A DNA stretch of 64,000 nucleotides. Source: Ricordea florida (Eukaryota > Cnidaria > Anthozoa > Corallimorpharia > Ricordeidae). Positions 37,830 through 48,889 of the stretch are shown piece after piece. The notes under the pieces were generated by a model, which saw only the letters and a program-made list of their open reading frames with translations, was not told the origin of the DNA and did not search any database. A program made the position numbers and the translations under genes. The number at the start of each line of letters is the position of its first letter. Within the stretch, counting starts at the first letter, position 1. Where the stretch lies: NCBI GenBank assembly GCA_949710005.1, contig OX453287.1:14439366-14503365 (forward strand), in the 5' to 3' direction.

Positions 37830-38150
37830 TGGGTAGTCTCGTCGAATCATCTTGCCCCGTCGAGTGATCCTCGCTTAGTCGTCCTCTTCGAGTCATCCCC
37901 TCATCGTCGAGTCACCCTCATTGAGTCGTCCTCGTCGAGTCACCCTCATTGAGTCGTCCTCGTCGAGTCACCCCTCGTTGAGTCGTCCTCGTCGAGTCAC
38001 CCTCGTTGTGTCGTCCTCTTCGAGTCAACGCGTCTCGCCAAGTAATGCTGCCTCATCGAGTCACATTCGGCGAGTCATCGTGTGTTATAGAGTAATCCTC
38101 GTAGGGTCATAAAGTGAAGTCGAGAGGTCCTCGTCGAGTCTTGAGCAGCC
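37830..38150. repeat. Right subterminal minisatellite of the inner element
   Basis: Irregular 18-20 bp units CGTCGAGTCACCCTCATTGA and variants. It is the mirror-orientation counterpart of 7560-7835, sharing the GAGTCAYCCTC core. Confidence 0.85.
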
Positions 38151-38156
38151 TTCGCG

Positions 38157-38221
38157 TCTATTTATTTATTTTTGAGCGTCGGTAGAAAGATGATTCCGTT
38201 CCCAGAAACGGTGAGTGATCC
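38157..38221. repeat. Right terminal inverted repeat of the inner element
   Basis: It is an inverted copy of 7402-7464 with about two substitutions, ending GGTGAGTGATCC directly before the duplicated octamer. Confidence 0.92.
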
Positions 38222-38229
38222 GAATTTTA
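38222..38229. repeat. Target-site duplication GAATTTTA, right copy
   Basis: Exact repeat of 7394-7401, next to the right end of the inner element. Confidence 0.92.
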
Positions 38230-38432
38230 AGCATGCGGTTAAGAACAACTAGATCGAATGAAGCGGTGTTGGTGCTAAAGTTGATACAGTAAAACACGCA
38301 GCGAGCACGACGAGTGAAGGATGCGAGTAGGGAGCATAGGGACGTGTACACTCACTTTGTGCCTTCCTCAAATAGAAGAACAATAAAATAGAGATCAGTG
38401 AACAATCTAACTCCGCGGGAGCATAGACGCAC

Positions 38433-41400
38433 CTATACTTAGCCGCAGAAGACAGGGACAGTTGAAGGTCTGCAAGAGCATTTCTATAGTCGTCACACCT
38501 GTCACAGACTATATTGTGCTCATGGTCACAACAGCCTTGGTATTCGGGTACATCAGTACTTAACGCAAATACACTGCAGTGATCAGGGCACGGATCAGCT
38601 TTGGACACATGTATTTTATAATCAGTCTTCATATACGTTTTTGCCGCCTGTAGACGAGAATTGATGTCCTTGGCTGTTTGCTCATCCAAACCTGGATAAC
38701 AATACAAACAATAAAAAACGTTACGATTTCTTTTCTTAACGCAGTAGTTTCTACATAATTTTTTATACTGTTTCTCTAGCTTAACCTGCCCGCCATAGCC
38801 TTCACAGCTATGTTGGTAGAGCATCGCACTGGCCCCTCGAGGTCGCGGGTTCACACCCCTTTGAAGTCCCGAATATTTTTTTTTTCAGGCTTCTTTACGC
38901 AATTGCATAAATTGCGTTGACAACTTCCAGGATCACTCTTCATTGCATCACAAATGCGAAGAAATATAAATTCTTTATTGGAAAGCACAAACCTAATGTA
39001 GAAAGTTTGTTCGTTGCCTCGTTGAGAGTAGCAAATCCTGCAACTCCGTCGGTTTGTATACTATCCAATCCAGACAGCGATTTCTTCTGAGATGCTGCAC
39101 ATATCTATGAAGAGAAAAATAGTTGTTCATTTTGTTCGAATGTTTGCTAAGTGAAAGGTTTTTTGACGTCGTACCCAATCATCACATTTTTTTTAATATC
39201 ACATTTAGATCATATATACTTCATCCTGTCATCCTTTTCATGTAAAGTGAGAATCGCGAAACGAATCAGCATTTCTTCTTACCTTTATGATGTTGAAGAG
39301 AGTAGAACGTCCTATAGGTTCAAAACCAGATTCACTGCAATAGAACTGGTACAGATGGATAAGTCGGGATGCTACGACTGTCCTCACAACGCTTGGTATT
39401 TCTATTTTATGGCCATCAGACAGTTTCAGGATTTTTGTTCCGAAGGCTACATCCTGGAGAAATGATGGGCTTGAGATAAAATCCAGAGAGTGGTCCACTT
39501 TAACTGGGTCAAGGCGACACCGCTTCAAGATAGGGGGATCAATTACCTGACCTGGGCCGTTAAGGTAAGCTTGTTTCCTGGCTTCATCAATTTTCCATTT
39601 ACTCAGCCCTGGGAAATAGTTCAATAACTCTGTCTTAGAGTAGTCGTCCACAAAGACTGAGAGGGTCTGTTGCCTGGTGTACCAGTTTGAAGCCTCATTG
39701 TAAAGGGTAATAAGCCTGGAGAGCAGTGTCTGTTCAGGAGCGTTCGCGTTTGAGTCACTGGAATGGCTGAACTTTTCAAATACTTGCTGCAGAAGCCATT
39801 TAGACTGCCCCGGTGCTATAACCTCTAAAACTACCTCTAGTGCTTGTATTCCTTTGCGTCTATAATAGCGAGTACTGGACGATGAGATGTTGTCCACGTT
39901 TGTGCTGAGTTGAGATCGTACTGGGCTTACTCTGCCGTCGGCATGCCTTAAGAAATTGTTCAGTGCGTGGAGTTTCATCTGTATTTGTGGCGTTGGCTGC
40001 CATTCCATGGATGTTTCCACACCAGTCAAGGATTCCTGAGACCCGAACAAATAATTGTCTGAGCCATCGTCGCTTGGTTGGACTTCACCTTGGTTGGACT
40101 CCGCCAAAGACAGGTCACTACTGGGATCAGTTTTTATTCGAAACTAGAAAATAGCAACGAATTAATTTAGTCGATCAGCCAACTGAAATAATAAGTTACG
40201 GATCGAACCAAACAATCTGCAAAGTGGTTGATAACAACCTCACGAAGAAATCGCTTTTTCGGTGAAGATCAGTGAAGCCCGCATTGTCTACACAGGAACC
40301 CAGATTTTGCGGATAAAACCCTCTTACACGCTCAATCTAAATAGTGCGAAGAGACTAAGTTCTTCCTGTAACTGTAAGTTTTCTTTTACGCCCTGCATGT
40401 TCAAAAGCTCTTATATCGCTATCCACTGGATTAATCTGTATCCACTTGGATAGCACTGTCCGCTCCTTTTGAACAACTGGGGCCTGGTATGAGTTAGATT
40501 GTATCCAGTTTTAGTAAAAATTCACAGTTATAATCTTGGTACACTTTCGCATTGCACATGCAGCCATTTATCTAAGCTCTGGATAAGCCCCTACCCATTT
40601 TAAGCGCCTTTGCAAAAAATATTACTCCCTAACGGTAAATGAGAACATCGTGGTGGGTGAAGTTCAACTCCGCTAGCTGCCGTAAGAACGGCTTTCCTGG
40701 AGAGCGTGCTCAGTCGTTGGTTAGCACAAAAAGGCGCAAACCTTCAATTCTTTTTAAAGCAGATTTTCTTTGGCACGAATCTCAGCTTTTATACAGTACG
40801 ATAATGATAAGGGTAATGAGAATGGTAATAACAACAAAAATAATAATAATAATAACAATAATAATAATAATAATAATAATAATAAGCGAACGTTTATTCG
40901 TAATAATCACTAAACTCATCAGTACTAATAGTATTGCTATCAAAGAGGTCCTGTAAGACTTAATGTAAAATTCATAAGCAGCAGTACACCAGTGCAAGGT
41001 ACGTATAAAAACCACAAATGGTTATGTTCGTGAATTCCTTGCCTAAATAACTATCTGGAGTTCAAACTTCGTATCTCTATTAATTGGTAAGTAGTTGTAT
41101 AAATTGAAGCACCTAAAAAGAAAAGCTTTGCCGGCCAAACTCCAGTTTCGTTTTTGTAAGCTCAACTAATGAAATCCATCCGTTGTGTTCCTTTTCATTT
41201 TCGCAGTCGAACTTCGGTTCTTTTTTCTGATTCTCCTGGTAATCAAACAAGGTCGACAGAACAAAATTTAGCACAGTTTTATACCTCCTCAGGGCTTCCA
41301 GGATCGTCTGATTCATGTGGTACTGGGGAGAGGGAGTCCGGCAAGTGGTCCGAGAAACTGGACAAATCGTCAGCTTTGTTTGACTGCTCAGATTGCTCTC

Positions 41401-42003
41401 GGCAAAAATCCTCCACTGGTTTCTCTATTGCTATTGTTTCAAAGCGACCAATTCTGCAACGTTTACAAATTCCTGCAACAGATTTATCACATCATTTTCT
41501 CTTTAAGATAAAATTCAGCATTTGAGGTTTGACCAATCGTTACTGAAAAATTAACAATAGGTCTTGCCTTTAAGCAGTCCTTGCGTTGAAATAACTTCAC
41601 GGGTTGCGTCCTTACCTGCTCCGATTGGAATAAGTGTTCTCCACTTTTTCATAATTCCTTTGCATATTTCCAGGTTCGCTCCTCTCTCCGGCTTACCTCT
41701 GTGATCCCCATGAAGCGGGTGGGCGCATTTTCTTCCTGGTCGCCAAAATGTTCCAAGTTCAGCTCGGTATCTTGGACATATTGTCATTTTATTACCATCT
41801 TCGTTAAAATGACCGGTTCGAGCGAGGATCAAATCTTTCTCTGTTAAAACACTAGTCTGAGACACTTTCACTGTTCTTAGATGAGCCTTGATATCTTTTT
41901 GACATGACGACAGGGGGAAAAATTCGGTGATCCCTGGAAAGCGACGTGGAATGTCACACCTGCTTGTTGAAAAAGCTTCAAAAGAGCAAGAAAGTGAAGC
42001 CAT
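38433..42003 (-). CDS. Outer-transposon DDE-like transposase, 5' exons 1 to 5
   Basis: Exon 1 41616-42003 (true ATG, MASLSCSFEAF), exon 2 41285-41472, exon 3 39283-40143, exon 4 38993-39104, exon 5 38433-38691. Donors are GTAAGG, GTATAA, GTAAGA, GTTTGT and GTGCGT; the phases (1, 0, 0, 1, 2) match throughout and run on into exon 6 at 7134. Residues 1-192 hold a Cys/His-rich N-terminus (ICPRYRAELGTFWR, then a GICKRC knuckle across the first splice) and an acidic linker. Exon 3 is an alpha-helical, DNA-binding-like region. Exons 4-5 hold a Cys/His cluster (CPDHC, CCDHEHNIVCDRCDD) just before the catalytic part. Its place between terminal repeats points to the mobilising enzyme of the outer transposon. 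The joined protein is about 1127 aa without a stop. Confidence 0.8.
38790..38950 (+). mobile_element. tRNA-derived SINE
   Basis: An A-box-like TTGGTAGAGC and a B-box-like GGTTCACACCC lie about 35 bases apart, followed by TTGAAGTCCCGAA, a T run and an AATTGCATAAATTGCG body, the form of a tRNA-derived SINE common in cnidarians. It sits in the intron between exons 4 and 5 of the outer transposase gene. Confidence 0.7.
40835..40884. repeat. (AAT)n microsatellite
   Basis: An ATA/ATT-type trinucleotide run in an intron of the outer transposase gene. The surrounding 40144-41284 is otherwise intronic. Confidence 0.9.
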
Positions 42004-43092
42004 AGTTCGATTTGATATGTTGCACCAGAAAAGGTCTCATCAATAAGAAATGCAAAACGTAATCTGTTGTGAAATCTATGAAACGAGAAATCACGTGCAT
42101 TCCAAAGTAACTACATCACGCTAGATCATCTTGTGTCTTACATTGCTGATGTATAAAAACAAGGCAATGTACAATGAAGTACAAAACTTATCTGAAGGTT
42201 GAATTATTAAGTTATTCAATAAACGTTTCCAGTTATCAAAAAATAAATTCAAGGAGGTATTTGCTACAAACGATTTCAACTTAAGCTGAAGTACATTTAC
42301 CGCTGACAAAGATCTCGGGCTGATGTTCCCACGATCAAACAGTCAATTTGTACCTGAGCAAGATGCAGCTTTAAACAACATGTTTAAATTCAATTTGATT
42401 TTTCGGTGAGAAATTGCAATAGATAAACCAGTTTGTAAGTTTGGGGGACTTCGTCAGTTCATATAATAATTTCTGTTGAAGTTTACCGCTGAGGATCGAT
42501 GTAGTCCAAAAGGCAGATCGTGGACTACGTGCAAGACTGATGCAAGTTCTTGTTCATTTTACAAATTATATGAGGTAAAAATGTGGCCCTTGATCATTCA
42601 GTCGGCATTCAAATGTAATCTACTAAACACAAGATGTTCATCTTGGGTGCATTATTCCCTTTAAATTAAAATATCTTGATCATTCTTTTTTGCATATGGT
42701 TAATTCGAGTCCAATTTACCTGCTATTCACCATCAATTAGAGGGATATTTGGATGCATATTTCCTTCAGGTTGACTTAAATGCTGCAAGTAATAACTGCA
42801 TGCAATATTATTTTAATTTTCTTGGACTTAACGTTCATTTACTGATCATTTGATGTCTTTTTTTCATAGTTTTCTTGTTTCCACCTTATCTGGAAATAGT
42901 TTCAAAACACATGGTTCAAACGGTTTTTGAGGGGAAAATATAACAGATGCCAAAAATGTTATTTTCAATTTTAGCAGTCCATGGACATGTGTGAACCGTG
43001 ATGAAAAAATTTCTGAAAAAGAAGGTTGGACTTTATAGATATTGGGATCGCAAAACAACTTAATTTGTATGACTGCATAATTGGTTGTGACA
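42004..43092. other. 5' flank of the outer transposase gene
   Basis: Upstream of the ATG at 42003, so it should hold the promoter, but I see no definite TATA or initiator motif. From about 42885 it is the diverged inner part of the right terminal repeat. Confidence 0.4.
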
Positions 43093-43442
43093 TGGGTGGA
43101 CGCTGACATCTCTTGATTGGCACCTGCCGTTCCAAATGGCTTGAAACTACTGCTATCAATAGATATAGGGTTGGCCTTTATTTCTGTGAAAGGGGATTGA
43201 AATTCATTGTATTTTGTAACCAGGAGCAATCTCTACTTTTTATGTTTGTTTTTGTGAAATTTTGGGGATTTGGGGCAAAAATACAGGGGGGGTGGTCTAA
43301 CTCCCAAGAGAAAATTTAAAAATCGCACCCACTTTGTATTCTTGGGTTATTTGGTGGGACCTTCAATCTGAGCAAGTTTCATCCAAATTGGAGAGATAGC
43401 TTGTGTCACACCTGCCTGGTCCTCTCGTGGACTCAGTCTTAA
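43093..43442. repeat. Right terminal inverted repeat of the outer transposon
   Basis: Mirror of 3781-4130, ending CTCAGTC-TTAA. Confidence 0.9.
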
Positions 43443-43654
43443 TGACTTGCCATTCAACAAAATTCCATATATGTCCTATTTTACGGGAGTTAATTAAACA
43501 CTGTTATGATCACTATACAGGACAGTTTTTTCAGTTCAGTACGATTTTTCAGTTTGCAATGAGATTTTCAATAAAGTAAATCAATTGGCGAACAACGAAG
43601 CTTTCAAAGAAAGACCGATACTTATATTTTGTTTTACCTGTCAGGCCATTCATA

Positions 43655-44786
43655 ATGACAGCAAAGACAACAATGACGTTTGATTTCGTTCTATTGTTCT
43701 TGGTGATATTTGGTAAATCATAAATTTAAAGACCTATTTATTGTAAATTTATAATTACCTGGCTTGATAACAATGGCTTGATGTCACGATGACTTGATAT
43801 TGGCCTAGTTAGTCTTTTTGCGCTTCTATGGTCCGACATTGTAATCTTTAAAATTGATGAAAGTTTCCTTCCCGGCTACCTGTACGGTCGAACGGAATGA
43901 ATACAATTGAACTGAATTGAAAGCAATTTGTCTAGTTCTTCCTTTCATTCACCAACTCGTTTTCGTCAGGTTCCAGCTCACCTCAGCTATTGTTGAGCTA
44001 ATTCAATAATCCCAGAATAAAGACGTTGTTTCACTTTTTATTTCACTACTAAAATACTACCTTGAGTGCACGTTAAATGTCTAACGTCAGAGATCGATGA
44101 CTTCAACTTGCTGGGTATGAAGAACTGATTATAGTCAAGACTGTCACAAGACTAAAGGAATATGATGATAATAAAAAACAACACGTGATTTGATTTGATT
44201 TGGGCTTTACAGTGTCCCCAATTAGTACGTCAGCGCTAGATATAGTTGACACTCAAACAAAGCCATTATTATTAGAATATTACTAAATCTTATCAATCTC
44301 ATTATCTTGGACATAGAGAGACAACAGTTTTTAGTTTAATTCATATTATTACTTTATTTGGTTAACAACGTTCTCTTTATTGCTCCAAGGTATTAGCAAG
44401 CGAACATTCAACTGTTGTGTTATTGTCTCGACAGTTGGGAAAGTGGAACTCATGTTTAAAGCGACTTTTTTACTTGTTTTTTATGTAACATCGATAGACA
44501 TCGGGATCGCCCATTTGTCCATGGAAAGTTGCCAGAAGCAAATTATGATCTCTGCGGTCGTTATCAGGTGTGATGGAAGATTCCACAAGGTGTTACCTTT
44601 AAGGTAAGACAAAAAGTATCCATCAAAAGCTTGTTAATTCCAAATTGTTCTGGAATCTGGTTTGTTGTTTCGTATATCACGCCTGCTTCTTTTTACAGGT
44701 TGGTAACCCTCCATGTTTGGATGAGCCCTACAAAACTGAACGATCTGGGAAAGAGTATATATTAAAGAATTGAAGGGAAGACCAGG
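43655..44786 (+). pseudogene. Decayed inverted copy of the small secreted Cys-rich gene
   Basis: Exon 1 (43655-43712) encodes an intact hydrophobic signal peptide starting MTAKTT and ends at a normal GT donor (GTAAAT). Exon 2 (44435 to about 44607) aligns at the DNA level with exon 2 of the two paralogues at 47.2 and 53.0 kb, but it has frameshifts, and a TGA stands where a conserved cysteine of the CC pair is expected (around 44570). Exon 3 (about 44700-44786) keeps PPCLDEP, then diverges. The 3' flank up to about 44945 also matches the paralogues. Lies just outside the outer transposon. Confidence 0.7.
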
Positions 44787-44945
44787 CGGAAAAGCTCTTT
44801 TTCCACCTCAAGACGCCGTGATTAAGAGCCTTATGCACGAACCTTAAACCATATATTGAACGCAATAAAACCGCTGAGATTTGCGATACATGAATGTGAT
44901 TATTGTATCTTTTGCTAGTCCTGTTCCTAACTATGGAGACTGTAG

Positions 44946-45964
44946 CGAAAATGTAATGAACGCAAAGATTCATAAACCTCATTCATTCATCATTTATTAC
45001 TTCTTTACCTCCTTTGGAATCTCCTCATAGCTCGTTCAACCCTTTTTTGATAACGGGTGCATTTCGATGTCTTTCAGAGAATCAGTTAAAAAAAAAACTG
45101 GCAATCCTTTTTTTCTATCCAATTTTGGTGATCGGCAGCCGCCCCAAGAAGGTTAAATCTATGACCTTCAGAGCTGAATTCAATCACAGAAACCGTTGCA
45201 GTAGTGTGCCTTCAATGAACAACAAAAATAACCAACCTAAGTAAGACCTTGATCCAGAAATTTACAAATGATCGACAGAGCACAATTTGACACCTGTTGC
45301 TGTCACTGCTCTTTAGAAATACAGCGGTTTGATGGAATTTTCTCTATAAATTGTAACTCGCTGTGACTTATTTTACACGCTTAGCATGAGCCATAAGCGG
45401 AAATATTTTGATGATCTGTAAGGACGCTCGTATTAGAGGTTGCCAATTAGAATAATAAAATTTTTATTTATCAGTGACCAAAAGTAGGAATATTTTGATG
45501 ATCAGTATGGGCGTTCGTGTCAGAGCCTGTAATATGTGGATCATTCTAGGTACTTACGTCGACTATCTCAATAAAAAGCCATTTCAGTTGTCAATGATTA
45601 AGCCTTGAATAATAAAATTTCAATGGAAAACGCGAGCACGGTTGTACACGTAAGTAACCTCTTATTTAAGTATCCTTGAAGCATTTCTGCTCCTCTTAGT
45701 AGTAACGTGAAATCAACTGAATTTCCACTTCAACGCTTCTTCTATATCAAGTAAAATCTCTGATCACGCAACATATCCTCACAGCAGGACAAGACAGGTA
45801 CGATAAAGATCCTGATTAAAGATTGATATTGGGTAATACAAAGACTTTAACACCCCAATTATCTAATAGAGCCCTAAAAGAACAAAATTCCTTTCTACAG
45901 AATTAACGTTTTTACATTTTGAGCAAGAAAACTGGCGTTATCCTTTTGGCTGTTACGGTTTACG
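44946..45964. other. Non-coding, AT-rich spacer
   Basis: One open frame of 76 codons at 45014-45244 (plus) has no recognised motif. A block around AAATATTTTGATGATC appears twice (about 45400 and 45490), suggesting a small local duplication. Confidence 0.3.
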
Positions 45965-46220
45965 GAGGCAGGATGGCCGAGTGGTCTAGGGCGCGGTATT
46001 GCAATGCGGTGACCCGGGTTCAAATCCCGCTCTGGCCACTACCTGGTGTTGTTCTGGGTAAGTACCTGGTTCAACTCCTCGATCATCCTTGTAAATAACC
46101 AACTGGTCTGCCTCCCGCCAGTTGGGATTCTTAACTATGTTGTATGTTGTATGTAAAAAAGTGACTCTGAAAAGCCCCTGTGAGGACTAGCCACTATATG
46201 TATGTATGTATGTATGTTAA
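45965..46220 (+). mobile_element. tRNA-derived SINE with (TATG)n tail
   Basis: The head GGCAGGATGGCCGAGTGGTC carries an A box and GGTTCAAATCCC is a B box, in tRNA-like spacing. A non-tRNA body of about 150 bp follows, ending in ATGTATGTATGTATG. The tRNA-like head does not fold as a complete tRNA, so it is not called a tRNA gene. Confidence 0.75.
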
Positions 46221-46947
46221 CCCGAATGAAATAATTCAAACTTCCCTCGATTTCAAACTTAATGGTGTTTTTTCTTCGACAAGATGGGATAATAAAAATG
46301 TCATTGTTTTAGTGGCCATAGGGTAATATTCGAAGAACCAATAATGCGAGGTCCCTTAAGTGTCATCAAAAATTTTCCGTCATTTCTCCATGTTCAGTTG
46401 GTATAATAACTCACCGAGAGCCAAAGTTCAAATACGAAATTTTATCAACTCGCTGGATTTTTGCAGAGCGACGATAGCAACAGGTGTCACTTATGTCACT
46501 TAGGTGTCCGTCATTTGTGAATTTCTAGTCTGAGGTCTTACTAAGGTTCGTCATTTCTGTTCTTCATTAAATGAAAATCAGTGCAGTGATTTTAGATCAG
46601 AATGTAATGGATTTAGCCTAGATTGAAGGCCTTCGACGATTTCGTTTTTGTCCCAGAGGAATCAGACTTCCCTAAAGCGGGTGATGATCATGCAAATTAA
46701 AAAAAAAAGCGAGTTGCCGATTGTTGCTAAAATGCCTTTCTACAAGATATCGCAATGCACCAGTTATGAAAAAATTACTTAAAGACCTTGGAAAAGAAAA
46801 CAGTGGGTAAATCTTTCCTCTCAATTAGCCTGTGCTACAGTTTCCGCAGTTACGAGCAGGACAATGATTATATTCATACATTTTTAATCTCTGAAGGTTT
46901 TATTGAGTTCAATCTATGGTTTAAATTAAAGTGCTTGCGGATATATC
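46221..46947. other. Spacer and 3' flank of the next gene
   Basis: About 46840-46947 matches the 3' flank of the paralogue at 52640-52751 and is part of the duplicated unit. The rest has no gene I can support. Confidence 0.4.
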
Positions 46948-47698
46948 TTAATCATGGCGTTTTGAGGAGGTAAGAAGAGCTCCCAGAATGCTTCCCCGCC
47001 TTGTCTTCTCTTCTTTACTCTTTCCCAGATCGTTATCGCAGGGCTCATCCAAACATGGAGAGTCAACGACCTGCAAAAAGAACCAGGCGTGATAAATGAA
47101 ACAGCAAAACAGAGTCAAGAACAAATTGGGATTATCAAGCTTTTGACGGATACGTTTTGTCATACCTTCAATGTAACGTCTTGTGGAATCTTGCAACACA
47201 CTTGCAATTTACCACAGTAGTCGTAATACTTCTCCGACAACTTTTGATAACTAAATGGGCAATTCCCGTTTTCATCTTGAGAGAAACAAGAAAAAACGTC
47301 GCTTTGAATTATACTTCCACATCCTCCATTCACTTTTCCAACTGTTGAGGCAATAACGTATCATGTGAGAATTCGTTTACAAATAACTTGGTGGCAAGAA
47401 AGATGATGGCAATGTTTTCAAATTAAATGCGTTATTTAATAATTCACTGCAAAATCAAAGTGACACCGTGATTTTGGGATTATGGACTTTTCGCAACACA
47501 GCTGTAGTCAACAGGAAAATGGCTAACTGCAAGTTTGAATTGTTGAATAAGGAGGAAATGCCCGAAACGCCAGGAACGACTGGTTTTCCTCAATTTTGAA
47601 GAGTACAATCTGGAGGGGAACATCCTAAACCGCATCGCCTGCTCTGAAATATTTTGTATAAAAATAATTATTAGATTTGGCGTTAGTAAAAGCGCTAT

Positions 47699-47746
<48 letters not shown>

Positions 47747-48813
47747 CGAGAGACAGAGTGAGTGAGTGAGTGAGTGACACTTTATTTAAACTCGGAATTC
47801 CATCAATTAATATTGGTTTTCATGAAAGCCGAGTAAGATTAAAAATTTAAACAGAGATTAAAAAGTGGGACAAACTATCAATAACAAGATAATAACATAT
47901 CAAAGTCAAAAATATTATTATCTTCCAGTCCTCTCTTGAAGGCTGCAAGAGTTTTAGCCGACTTAATTGAATTAGGCAAGGAATTCCACAATTTAGGACC
48001 AGCGTAAAGAAAACTCCTTTTCATAAAATCGGTTTTCGGTAATGGTAAATTAATATTTAATTCACTGTTCCTAATATTGTAAGGATTTCTTGCCTCGACT
48101 TTGAAAAATCTGTCAATTAAATAGTTTGGGGCTGCACCAGTAGAAATTTTAAACATTTGGGTGGCCTTATGCTGAGCTCTTCGGGTTTTTAAATCAGACC
48201 ATCCAAGTTCCCTTAAAACATCCTCTGAGCTTACATCATAGGCAGCCCTTAAAATAACCCTACCAGCCCTATTCTGTAATTTTTGTAATCTGGTTGCTAG
48301 ACCTTTAGATAAATTATCCCATACCAAATCACAATAGTCAAAAGATGGCTGGATAAGGGAATTATAAATAGTTATAAGAGTATCATCATTAACAAATTGC
48401 CTTATTTGTCTTAAGCCCCCGATTGCAGATGAGACCTTTTTTGCCACATGGTTAATATGAGTGGACCATGATAAACGATCATCAATATAAACACCAAGAG
48501 ATTTAGCAGAGTAGACTCGTTTTATACTTGTATCACCTAATCTGATCTCAGGAGAATAGCCAAGATTGGCGAGATTGTAATTAGAGCCAATAATCAAAAA
48601 TTCTGTTTTAGTGGTGTTTAAACTCAATTTGTTTGCTAAGAGCCACTGTCTAATATTTTCCAGGTCATGATTTGTACCATTCTGTAATTCAAAATAATTT
48701 TTACCAGAAACGGTTAAATTAGTGTCATCTGCAAACATTCTTGGGGTTGAGAAATTTAAGCAATTGGGTAAATCATTGATATATATTAAAAATAACAGAG
48801 GAAGAGAGAGAGA

Positions 48814-48889
<76 letters not shown>

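Larger units (their letters stand above)
7402..38221. mobile_element. Inner giant Merlin-type DNA transposon, 30,820 bp, with cargo genes
   Basis: The ends are inverted (GGATCACTCACC at the left, GGTGAGTGATCC at the right) and flanked by a perfect 8-bp duplication. The terminal repeat is about 63-65 bp and differs at only two or so positions between ends. Subterminal minisatellites rich in GAGTCA/TGACTC lie inside both ends in opposite orientation. The element encodes a Merlin/IS1595-family DDE transposase at 13709-16211. Merlin is known for 8-9 bp duplications, which agrees. It also contains spliced host-like genes and nested CR1-like and foldback debris. It lies in intron 5 of the outer transposase gene and need not break its protein. 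Calling the whole block one Merlin unit is an inference from ends, duplication and transposase together. Confidence 0.85.
3781..43442. mobile_element. Outer TTAA-flanked DNA transposon, split by a nested 30.8-kb element
   Basis: The left end reads TTAA-GACTGAGTCCACGAG and the right end is its exact mirror, CTCGTGGACTCAGTC-TTAA, at 43439-43442. The terminal repeats are almost identical for about 350 bp. Between them lie all seven exons of one minus-strand transposase-like gene (5335-42003) and the inner element 7402-38221. Subtracting the inner element and one copy of its duplication leaves about 8.8 kb. TTAA targets are known for piggyBac, Kolobok and Sola3. The protein does not look like piggyBac to me, and the superfamily remains open. 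Confidence 0.85.

Noticed and set aside
38156..38221. CRISPR-like or other regular arrays near 37.8-38.2 kb
   Set aside because: Units are irregular, without unique spacers, and sit inside a transposon end in a eukaryotic genome.
38249..38854. 201-codon frame as a single exon
   Set aside because: Its first part runs through a SINE on the opposite strand and its last part is intron; only 38433-38691 is exon.
45965..46035. A genuine tRNA gene
   Set aside because: A and B boxes are present but the acceptor stem does not pair well, and a SINE body with a TATG tail follows.
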